Of a DNA stretch of 64,000 nucleotides, positions 41,599 to 52,700 are shown piece after piece (position 1 is the first letter of the stretch; every line of letters begins with the position of its first letter). A program made the position numbers and the translations under genes. The notes below the pieces were generated by a model. That model did no database searches, had not been told where the DNA came from, and saw only the letters and a list, made by a program, of their open reading frames with translations. The stretch is from Linnemannia hyalina (Eukaryota > Mortierellomycota > Mortierellomycetes > Mortierellales > Mortierellaceae). The DNA lies in NCBI GenBank assembly GCA_019671135.1, contig JAHRHY010000015.1, positions 1,726,565-1,790,564 of the forward strand, read 5' to 3'.

Positions 41599-42261
41599 CT
41601 TCTCTCTGCCCATCTTGGCGAACTCCTCCACCTCAGACGTCTTCTCATGCAGAGTCATGGCGCAATCCACGAATGTCTGCTCGCACTGATCCCACGTCCA
41701 CGCCGGACCCGTATCCTTTTTCCTCGCTCCTGTTAATGCATCCTGCACTTTGACATCTAGATTCGCCAACGCTAATAAACGATAACAAATCTTTTCAAAC
41801 GTCGTAGTGCCGTAGGCAAGGTTACCTTGGGTATGAAACTCATACAGGAAACAGCGAACTGAAGTTCGGATAGGACCGGACGTCTTAGCGTCGACTTTAG
41901 GCATCTCATGATCTGGCACCTTGCGATGGTACCTGGGCATAACATTGAGAAGCACAATCTGCTTGTCGTCCATAGTGCCATTCCCGCCATAGGAGGACTT
42001 TGGGAAGCTGGATGTAGACGATGACGATGCGGCGCTGTGGACAGTCCTCGCTTTGGCTTTCCTCGCCAAGTTCATATCATCTAGACTCGACTCCCATAAC
42101 TCCAGCTGCGCCTTGATGCTGCGGACCGTATCCTGCAACTGGCCCATCCTCTGGCTCTGCTCCGGGGTTCCTCCACCGTTCATCATCATCATTGCCGTCA
42201 GTTGTCCCTTTGTTGCCGTATGAATCTCCAACTGCTGCCCCAGATTATTACGAAAAAGATA
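41599..42261 (-). pseudogene. Element B gag, N-terminal part, cut by the giant element
   Basis: The gag frame on the minus strand contains VMPRYHRKVPDHEMPKVD, FLYEFH, ICYRLLALANLD and EEFAKMGREK, all aligned with element A gag. At the right edge it meets the terminal inverted repeat of the giant element, so the gag N-terminus and 5' LTR of B are missing. At the left edge it is interrupted by C' and continues in frame at 25055. Confidence 0.85.
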
Positions 42262-43640
42262 TTCTAACACCCCCTGTCAGACACCCCCTGTTAGTATTGC
42301 ACTGACAGGGAATTTCCAAAAATAAATTGCCATATGTTTTTGGTCTTTTTTCAATTCTAACAGGGGCCTGTTTGAACAGGAGCATGGATGGAAATCAAAA
42401 CACCCTGTCAGAATAGAAATGCTTTTTGCACTTTCTTTTTGCCGCGCTGATGGCAAAAAGATCATTTGACCAGTGCTACCCGTCGTTCTCAATAGACTTC
42501 TCCTTTCCTCGCCGTGCATTGAGATTCTCGTCAAAGAGTCAAATTCAGACACCATCGGCTGTTCAGTGATCCCTCTTGACCATTTCAGGCACCCCAAATA
42601 ATACCAAAAAATGTTCATATACATACACTTCACCATTTTTCTCGACTGCGGGTTTTGTTACTTGCACGCCTTGCTTGATACCCCGCTGGAGGATGATCAC
42701 TATAGACTTTGTTCAAGTAGCCCTCATTCCATTTTATCCTCTCACCTTTGTCTCTCTCTATCCTTGACTCCCTGTCCCTCTCTTAGTCTTCATCTCTCTT
42801 TCTTTGACACTCCTTCTCTCTTTCTTTGACACTCCTTCTCTCATTCTTTGACACTCCTTCTCTTATTCTTTGACACTCCTTCTCTCTTTCTTTGTCTCTC
42901 CCTCTATCTTTCTTTAACTTCCTCTCTTTCACTCTTTGTCATTCTCTTTCTCCCTTCCTTTAACTTCCTCTCTTTCACTCTTTGTCATTCTCTTTCTCCC
43001 TTCCTTTGTCCCTCTCTGCCTCCTTGTTTTCCTCTCTCTCTTTGTCTATCTCTCTCTCTCTCTGCCTTTGTCTTTCTCTCTTTTCTCTTTGCCTCCCTTT
43101 CTCTCTCTTTATCTTTCTCTCCCTCTAAAAAAAAAAAAAAACAACAACAAATGCAAAGGCAATGAAGGCAATGAAGGCAAAGGACACACGGTTGCTGGCG
43201 TATTTTTATTGTTATATTCGCATGCCATGGACTTCACACTGGATGAGACAGATGAGAGACATCCATGCATACATGAATCTTAATGCCAACAGGTCTTGCC
43301 CCTCTAGCTGCCATCAGGATAATTTTCATTCATCTGTACATAGCCAACGTAGGCAATGTAGGCCAAAAAAAAAATAAAAAAGGATCCAAAAAAAAAGACA
43401 ACACATGCAAAGGTAGTGAATGCAATGAGGGCAAAGGACACATGATTGTTAGCATATTTTTATTGTTATGTTCCTATGCCATGGACTTTACCCCTGGACG
43501 AGACAGACGTGAAACATGCTTGCATGCATGAATCTTGATACCAATAGGTCTTGACCCTTTAGATTCCATGAGGATATTTTTCTTTTTTTAATTCACCTGT
43601 ACATAGCCAAAAAAAACAACAAAAAACAAGGCAGCACATC
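42262..43640 (+). repeat. Left terminal inverted repeat with internal tandem units
   Basis: In order: a terminal palindrome (CCCTGTCAG...CTGACAGGG, 42271-42310), ~470 bp of unique-looking sequence, a CT-rich tract with about four copies of a TCTTTGACACTCCTTCTCTC-like unit (42799-42880), a poly-A run, then ~260-bp tandem units. The units start near 43148 and 43405, each with GCAAAGG, ATTTTTATTGTTAT, GCCATGGACTT and CATGCAT landmarks. A third unit lies at about 43640-43830. The right repeat has two units and fewer CT units. Confidence 0.85.
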
Positions 43641-46286
43641 CGAAGGCAATGAAGGCAATGAGGGCGCAGGATACATGATTGTTAGCATAATTTTATTGTT
43701 TTACTCCTATACCATGGACTTTACCCTAGACGAGACGGATATAAAACATAGATGCATACATGAATGTTGATGCCAATGGGTCTTACCCCCTTTAGCTGTC
43801 ACTAGATTTTCTTTTCGTTTTTTTCGCGTTGTGCAAGCATTATCCAAGCATTGTCCATCATGCTTTTTTTTAAGTCCATGAGTTGGCCCATCAGTACAAC
43901 ACACTGCTTTGGAAAATGGATTTTATTACTGTTTTGTTTTGATGTATATGATTGTATGGTGCTCAACTAAGGACCTCGCTGTAATAGCAACAGAGGTAAG
44001 GCATGGAAAAAAGGAAAGAGCAAGACATGGAGCAAGGGGGAGAATAAGGAAGAGATAAGAGGACACAAGAGGATCGAAAGGTCGAGTGCAAAGTTGCAAG
44101 AATCGATGACGTTTATTGTGCAGGGGAACCTAGGGTAATTAGACGTGTTAGGGTTACTGAGTTCTGGATGGTGTGGTGGATAGGTACGTAGTTAGATAGG
44201 GGAGCGATTCAGATAGAAGTATCGGTAGATAATGGAATGGATAGAGGTGGTAACCAGGTGAGATGTGGTTTAGGTCGTACATAAGCTTGTTGGTTACTTG
44301 GAGGTGCCTCTCTAGCTGTACATGACGATAGGCGCTGTTCGAGTCTATCTATTGATCTTCGCACCACTAATGCGCGTTTGCCAGAAAACCCGGTAGGAAA
44401 GAGGCGCTTGTCATTTATGGAGAGAATGGGAAGAACTCCCTTCATTCGTATCTAGTTTATTTTCTACCGCACCGCCCCTGAGAGAGGGATCGATTGTTGT
44501 GCAGAGCGGACGAGCCAGGATTAGAGGACTGTGGCTTGTTATATGGTGTCATGGAGCAGACTTTTAAAAGCCCTTTTTTATTAGATACAATCCGTGAACT
44601 GTAGGGTTAAAAAATCAACTCGCGTACGGAAAAAATAAATAACAAGACTGCACCCGGTGTTTCCCCAGTCGACTGACATCCCTAGCTGCCGTCTTCAAGG
44701 CGAGAGCAGAATGAAATAGAGAAAAGATACCATTCTTATCCTTTCCATAAAAGACAATCCAGAGGGCTGCAATGATTAGACAGAACACGAATGAATGTGT
44801 ATTGTATTTGTTATGTTTATTCTGAAGGAAAAGGATGGAATAAAAAGAAGAGTGTGCAGAAGAAAGGCAGGGGACAGATGGAAGCGAGTTATTGCAGACT
44901 GAGGAATAAGATAAGGGAATAAGGGGTATGTTCATGCTTAGTGTTTCTCAAATGCGAATGCAAATAAAGGGGTTTCCATTGATTTTACATGATGCGAATG
45001 CGAATGCAAATGCGAATGCACTATGTTCTTAAGAAACACTATTCATGCTAAGGGCCAGATGAACTGAAGAAACCAAGGCAGTGCTTGGACATTGGATGGG
45101 CTTGGATGTTGGACGGGGCTTGGGATGTTAGACGGGGCTTGGAACATGGGTGGGCTTGGATCTTGGGTGGTGGCTCAGTTGGTGGCGTAAGTCACGTGAT
45201 GTGACATCTGAAATCACATTACGCGTTCAATGGAAGTAGGACAAAACCTATTCCTGCGTAACCGGGGCAACCTGGGGCCTGGCGGTCTTGGGGGAAAACG
45301 TGGCAAGGGCTTTCTAAACATAGGTATCATTTACGTAAGGAAAGATGAAAAACAGGAAGAGGTCGTTTGGGAAAGCAGGATAAATTAGGGGGATTGTTCT
45401 CTGCGTTTAATGCGGTGTGCCGAGTCTATTAGGCAGGACTTGACTATTCAAAAGACAAGCTCTGGTAGAAGTATTCCGACCTTTGAATAACGAACTTGTG
45501 GGCATTTCCTCCAAAAGGCGTTGTATGGTGGATTTGATCGAAGGGCTCACACAGAGCGAAAAATAAATGCACCAAGCAAGACAGTGAGGGCAAGAGTAAG
45601 ACAACAACATACAGCACGCGAGACATTCGAGGCGCGGACAAGGAAAAATAATATGCACCAAGCAACACAGTCAAGGCAAAGAGGAAACGAAGGGGATGAA
45701 TGAACAGACACGGCAATAAAAAATGAAGCCGCTTGTGTATTTTCTCCTTCGATTAATGGTTATGTTAAAAAACGAGCTACAAAGATGCAGCTGAGATGGC
45801 TAGTTGCCATACACACGCAGTAAAAAGGTGACGCATAAGGGTCATATAGACATGATGCCATTGCGTTTGAAGGAGCGACAATGGCTCTGATGGCCATTGA
45901 ATGTCGCACCAATGATAACTGCAGGTAGGTAAGATTGCATTTGCTGGCGGAAGGAGGGGGATGCTCGTTGCCAAATAATATGTTTGATGGAGTCGTGTGC
46001 TGTTTTTGTTCGTATTTGCGTGGGAGGGGGAAGGAAAAGATGAACGTGTACTCGTAAAACAATGCAGGAAAACGTGGACATGGGATTTACACGGTTGTAA
46101 TCAAGGGCTGATCGCAGAGGTTATTTCACAGAAAGACACTGTCATTCAAAGATATAGTGAGCTGAGTGTCAGTGAAATTGAGAAAGGGCCAGTGTTAAGT
46201 AGCGGTGAAATAGTGGAGCTGGTAGCTGCTACATTCCTTCATTTCTACTATCGTTAACAAAATGCTTTGGACTGTGTGTCTTCACT
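43640..46286. other. Noncoding interior of the giant element
   Basis: It begins with the third ~260-bp tandem unit (to about 43830). At 43980-44130 it shares GTAATAGCAACAGA and TTTATTGTGCAGGGGA with 10405-10475. Small repeats of GCGAAT/GCAAAT (44945-45022) and of a GGACGGGGCTTGG-like unit (45105-45165) occur. An imperfect duplication with CACCAAGCAA landmarks lies at 45567-45680. No supported gene. Confidence 0.4.
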
Positions 46287-48169
46287 CTAGCCTTCAAGCC
46301 AGGGGTTCGCCCAATTCTTCTTTTTTTTGTTGTAGTAATTCTTTACAAATGTAGAGAGTTGCGCCTGGTCCAAATCAGGCTTGTTACAGGCGTCCCTCAT
46401 AACAAGGGTAATAATCGAATCCTGCGTAAGACAAAGATCCAGGCCAATCGTAATAGTGCGTTTCACCATCTTAATAAACCAACGGTCTTGTACATCTAGC
46501 AAGGACAAGAGAAGAGAAATTAAAACCGAGTTGATTTTTTTGGTGGTTGCTTCATTCTTCACTAAGCCGTAATAGAGTGACAATATACCTTTAGCGCCAT
46601 AGTTAAATTCTCCTTCATTCTCACTGTCTTCCTCCCACTCGACTCTGCCATTTCCATCATCATCAACTAAGTCATTGTCCCCTTCATCATCTACGTTCCG
46701 GCCAATGTCCCCACTACCATCATTACTGTCGGCTTGAGATGGGGAGGTTAACCAAAGGATGAAATCGTCATGCTGCGACATAATAGGCAGATACGGCTCA
46801 TGTAGCAAATATTCTCGCCAAATGGTGTCCGCCCCGATCTTTTTAGAAGAACAGACAAAGGGAAATGATGAGATGGGTGTAGGTGTGTATGCTTTTTTGT
46901 GCGTAAAAAAAGTAGAGAAAAGAGCAAACACTTACATGGGTGTAACAGGTAAATAAACGCAGCAGGCGGAGTCGGTACTCGAAAAGAGAGGTATGTCTGC
47001 TCCAGTTGGCATGAGTGTTGCACCGTTGTTCCATCGCCATTGCGATCGCGAGGGCTCCGAGGTCCGGAAGTTGAGGCAGAGCAGAGGTGGAAAGAGGTTT
47101 GATGTTCTTCATTGCAACTGTCCACTGATCTTTAGCGGCAGACAACGGGTTGATATAGGACAAAAGAGGCTTGAGATGCCCCAGAGTGATGGGGTGATTG
47201 GATGAAGATCCGAAATAGATAATGTGGCTGTTCAGATCCAAGATAATCGCACCCCAGTGCTCATGATCCATTCGGACAAATGTGCAAATCATTATCGCCA
47301 GTCTCCTTGTTCTTGTACTCCAAGCAATGGGTCTCTTCCCGGTGAGATCAATAGGCGCAAACAATATCCGACCATCTAGACCATAGCAACGAGTGAAGAG
47401 TGCAAGAACACAATCCATAATGCCCTTGTCCAGGCACGCCCTCTCACGTAAAGTGAAAATGCTTGTAAAACTTGGTGCGATAGCATTGGTGAATCTAGGC
47501 TGGAAGGACCGGATGTATAAACACGCGGACGACTGACCTATAGTAGCAGGATTGTCGAGGATTGCCCTTTTGAGATATCCGGCAAAGGCAACATCCACAC
47601 CATCGACTTCAGAGTCCAGCCAATGCAGCATGTCTTGGATTGAGAGTGCAAAGTCTCTTAGAATGTGAAACTAAGCAAAAGGTGAGCTGGGTAAAAAAAG
47701 CCAGATAATAAATCAAAGCCATATTTTCAAACGAGTACACAGTACTTACTTGACTAAGGTGCCAGATCTGCCTCTGAGTGAAAGACCACCCCGCTTCTTT
47801 ATAGTAAAAGTAATACGGCTCCAAATCAGCGAATTCCATCGGTCGACCCAACTTGTCATCTTCCTCGGCCCTCGTACGTTCATCATCTGCCATAAAATGA
47901 ATGCACCTCCGGACTGTGTCCTTGCAAGGAACAGTCTCTGTCCATTTCTGAACGGCTGGTGGGTGAATAGCAGGACATCCGTAGTTGCGGGCAACAATCT
48001 GGGGCTCCTCCATTGACTTCACCGAAGGAATAACTTCAAGAAGCTGTAACAATAGGCGGCCGCTAGCAGCTTGACCGAGATGCATCATCCACTGGAGACC
48101 AAAGGTATTGGTGTTCGATGGCTGGTAGTTGATAGCCTGGGTCAATGCCCGAACATCGACTTTGCTCAT
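46287..48169 (-). CDS. Three-exon protein with a degenerate Ulp1/C48 peptidase domain
   Basis: I place exons at 48169-47750, 47670-46936 and 46838-46287. The introns are 47749-47671 (GTAAGT...TTAG) and 46935-46839 (GTAAGT...AAAG), both phase 0. They join three open frames into about 568 residues. Exon 2 carries a Ulp1/SUMO-protease-like domain: WLDSEVDGV (~157) and an HEHWGAIILDL block with H278 in the His position. At the Asp position IIYFGSS has Gly (~294). The cysteine motif, normally DCG, reads PDLGALAIA with Leu at 344. So two of three catalytic residues are missing and activity is unlikely. Exon 3 has a long acidic linker and a basic tail. The gene lies head-to-head with the Ulp1-MULE gene. 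It may be a SUMO-binding or regulatory pseudo-protease; that is inference. Confidence 0.65.
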
Positions 48170-49733
48170 GATGAATAACGAGAGAACGAGGGTGGAGGGA
48201 AGGAGGACAAAGTAAAGATACATTCATTATTCTTGTGGAATATAAATTACTTTAATAGTTCCAAAAAAAAAAAAAAAAAAAAAAGGGGCTAGATCGTCCC
48301 AGTCATTGAAACTTGCTGTTGTGATGCCTCGCATACCATTGTTGCATCCCGTCGGTTTCTTTTCGTTTGCGCACTTGTGAGACAACTCACGACATTATGC
48401 TCTCTATCGTGCCATTGGCGTAAACGACCACTACTCCTCACTGTCACTTTCTTTTCAACCAATTGTGGTACATGAAAAAAGATACATGTTGTACGGGATA
48501 AACAATAATTCGGTGCTGCTCATAGGCGTTATTGCGACTTCTAATGCTTTCAACACACCATGGGCGTGATGAATGGATACAGTTGTCATCGTCAAGTTAT
48601 TCAGTGTTAATGTCATCTCCGACAAGGGATGGTGAGGGAATACCTAGGTACTTTCCGTCATGGCTCCAATGTACATAGAAGTATTATTGCCGAAGGAGCG
48701 AAAAGTTAAAAGCATGCAAACCAACGCCTCCCTTTTTTTTTTTTGCTTTTTTGTTTTCAGCCAGCCATATCTCAAACAGCGGCAGCCATCATTATTTCCA
48801 CCGTTCTACCCGTGAACTTCAACGTCTTCGCTTATTTTCTTTGCCGGTATTATTTAGGTATACTATGTCAACGCTTTGCACATTTTCGCCTTCGCTTATT
48901 ACCGTCTCTACAAGTCAATACAGTCCAAGCTAAACAAGGTGTTGGTGTGTATATGCTGTCATTTTTTTCTATCAAGGTAGAGAGAATCAGCATCCCAGCA
49001 AACATCTTATGCAATGATCAGACAGGATGGGTAGTGTGTATGGTGTTATTATAATACGGTTCAGTATGGAAGTAGCGTGCAGGGAAGAGAGGACAGGTGG
49101 GGACAGGTGGGAGATGAGTTATTGCAGACTGGAGGACAAGAACAAGAGGACAAGGGGTCTATTTATCTACGAACGGGATGAACAAGAAATGGGATGGGGT
49201 AAGGCCTGAAATGTGAATGGAATCTAGAATGGAGAATGTAAATGGAATCTAGAATGGAGAATGTAAATGGCAGAAGCGAAGGGCAAAGACAGATGGGCAT
49301 CGGGGGAAAAGGGGCAAAGAGCTTGTTGACAAGGGTTCTAGGCAAGTAGCCCTTTGTAGGTACTGGCCTAGATCCCACGGGTACCAACAGAAGTAAGCGT
49401 ACATTCCAGAGAGTACAACTAATATTTCCAGTCGCGTTGGTTGGTGGCAAAATCTTGGTTGGTGGCGGGTCACGTGGCAAACCGAAATGAAATGAATGCA
49501 TCTTGCGTTCAATTTCGAGGGTTGGAAATTGCTTATGGTGAAAACCTGACAACCGAGGGCCAAAACATGGCATCTTCTTGTTATTTCTCCTTTTAAATTT
49601 CTTTGGCTTCCAACCTCCATCATTGTGAAGAAGGCGAGCATTGTTGGTATTCTCAAGGTTTTGTTATGTTCTTCCAGTTCCAGTTAATAATTTAAAGACT
49701 AATATCAACTCTTTTGTCCACCACGATTAGTCC
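48170..49733. other. Divergent intergenic region between the two Ulp1-like genes
   Basis: About 1.56 kb with no supported gene. It includes a run of 22 A at about 48262, a poly-T run at 48732 and two direct copies of TGGAATCTAGAATGGAGAAT (49219-49262). A GAGTTATTGCAGACTG block near 49114 also occurs near 44886. It should hold both promoters. Confidence 0.45.
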
Positions 49734-52700
49734 ATGGAGTTCTGCGTTGAGATTCCTGCCTTTTCTCCTCCTAAGCATGCAACCACCATTCCCTATGGAA
49801 CCGAGTGGCGCGAAGAGTTGACGGGCGTACAGTTGGTCGATGCCCACTTTCCCAGAGTACGCAGACTCCGTGCTGGTTGGAAGCTCGTTCCTGAGGAGCC
49901 GACGTCAGGGAAATTAATTTGTTCCCCTCACCATCTCAAGAACATTCCTTTCGTTCTCGACGAGCCCACGGTTGCCACCATCCAAAACGCGGCGAAAGAG
50001 CTTAAAAAGAGCACAACCCCACACTGGATCCATTTTTATACTGCAGGATCGGGATTTTACCTCCAAATGAGATCGAACACCCACATCGACTTTTGGACTC
50101 TATCAGAGATAGCTGCGACCGATTATTATCGACAGAGGCTGTCGACGATGATTGCATGGCTCAATGGACCCGTGAAATCGATCAACACGGATCTCTACAC
50201 ATATCTCATAACGTTTCTGGAGACACATAGATTGCAAGACAGCCTCCCCAAGCCCCTGGATTATCAGGCCATCTTGAGTTTTGCCGGCAATCAGTGGTTG
50301 AGCGGCGAGGCCCTGGATGGAATCGCATGTTATTTCCAACGCGAATTGGGTATCAGCCCACAAGGACAACGCACCTTGTTCGTCGCCTCATCAACGATAC
50401 AGCACTGGACGTGGCAATGGAACATCAATCGAACAATCGAGAAGGACAAGAAGGTTACAGCTTTTTTCGAGGCGGGGCGTCCAGATAGAGTGTATGCTTT
50501 TGCACTCATCCGGAGCAATCATTGGATCTTTTACCGAATCGACGCTGTTGCCCGAACCTTGTCAGTTGGTGATAAGTCTAGCGCCAAGCTGGATCATCTA
50601 AAGTATGCTGAAACTACCGGGGCTATCAAGGCCTTTGTTAAGTTATACTTTCCTACTTGGAAGGAAATCGACAACGCCCCTCTTGCCTTTATCAAGGTGC
50701 CCAGACAGGATGGGGTCTCGTGTGGAATTATTGCCGCATTTGCAGTCGAACATGACATTCTCTTCAAGAACGGGTGCCATGGATGGGAGGAAAAGAACAT
50801 TCCGATTTATCGAACCGCTTATTTGGCGCGGGTCATAGGCTATGAAAAGGTAACAAGATTATTTTTTGCGATCTTGTGCGCCATGGTTTCAGCTATACTG
50901 TTTTAAAAAATGTGATTCATAATGCAGGCAGTATTTGTTTTATAGGCGCAAGGCTTCCCCCTCTTGACCATCAAGTCTGCACCCAAGGTAATGGAATGAA
51001 ACGGCAATTAATAACAATGCATTGCTATTGCATTTTTTTAATGTTCTATACTAACTAATCCTTCATTATTTAAAAAAGTCAGGTGATGGTGTGGAGGAGA
51101 CGAGCGGTAACGATACGATGGGAAAAGGAGGCAAAACTCACGGCGAGGACAAGGATGACATGAATGGCGAGAGCAAGGAGGAGATGAACGATGAGAGCAA
51201 AGAGAAGAGCAAAGCCGCTGACGATGAAGTACGTCCCAACAGTGATGACAGCCGGCCTGTAACGTTTGTGTCAATAATGGCCAAAGACATAAACATGAAA
51301 ATGTCCTTGTAAGATCATTATTTATATTTACCTTGTGCATTTTGCTCATCTAATAGAGCAAAGACGTGCAAAAGACCAGGCAGTGCTCTGAGGATACTAC
51401 CCTAAAATACAAGTCGGTTCAATCTGCTCACCAAAGGGTACGTACGATTAATATGCTTGGCCATCTTCTTACTTTATTGTTTTTTATTAATTTGCTGTTT
51501 TTTCTTTTGTCAAATAACAGGCCTCCGTTTCCCCAATGGTCTGGGGTTTGGAGACAGAGATTGACTTACTTCGTTGTGCAATCGCCAACTTTGTGACATG
51601 GGACGATCCGCTATACAATGGCAAAAGAACCGATGATCGCAAGGACCAAAACAATGGCAAGGAAATGAGCGGTAGCGAGGACTGGGACTTTATGGATGAG
51701 GACAATAACCTTTCGGATTCAAACACAGACTCGGGGTCCGATCTTCCATCATTCGAGGATGTGATAAAGAGCCGTGCTGTCCCCACCAGAGACCTGTCCA
51801 CTATTATCAGACCATACACCGTCAACATTCCTGAGACGCTAACCACCAAAAAACCAGCCGCTACCAGTATGCCTGCCGCGTCCACTAGTACCGAGTGCAA
51901 GGTTCAGGAGGATTGCTTGAATCCGACTATTCTTAAAGTGTACGCTCACGGATCAATACTGAATACGGACCAGCTGAGACTGGCCGACGAATGGGAACCA
52001 CACGAGGGTGACATTTTCCCGCACTCAGAGACTTTGATCGACTTTGTCAAGGACTGGGGCTGGAGCAGAAACGTCGACATCAAAGTTCGTTCCTCGAACA
52101 CGACCAGTCCTGAGAAAGGTCTCCATGGTAAGTTGAGGGGAGAAATAACGACAAGGCCAGGATAAAATTTAGAGAATTGAAAAGTGTGGTGCATGATCCA
52201 GAACCAATTATTTACGCCACTTTCTTTTCTTGCGCTCTGTTTTTGTTATACAGTTTATTTCGCGTGTAGCAGAGAGGGTTCTCACATTGCCCGAAAGAGC
52301 GTTGACCCAGAAAAGTCGCGAGACTCCCAAAAAAGCACACGTTGTGGGTGTCTGTTCGGCCTCAATTTTACAAGTCCATTAGAGATCAGGCCCGCTTGGC
52401 GCCTCTCCAAGATCAGGTCTCTTCAACACAATGGTCACCAGCCTAGGCAGGATCTCCACATGATCAATCGCCTCTCCCCAAGAATGGTTGAGATCATAAA
52501 GGAGCGTGCACAGACGGATTCTTCGACCGAGGCAACAATGTTACAGCTGGAACAGACATACACCAACTCCAACAAGGTCTTCAACAAGCAACAGATCGAC
52601 GCCCGACTGAAGATGTATAAGAATGCTCGCCGACCACCATCCCAGAACGCGGAAGCAACATTACTGCAGGCCTACCTGTGTACCAAGATGCAGAAGGAGC

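Noticed and set aside
42611..43283. Overlapping plus-strand frames in the left terminal repeat
   Set aside because: They are translations of CT-rich repeats; the right repeat does not keep them equally and no motif is visible.
43145..43830. Tandem ~260-bp units resembling a regular array
   Set aside because: The units are long, adjacent and diverged, with no unique spacers, and lie inside a transposon end; this is not a CRISPR array.
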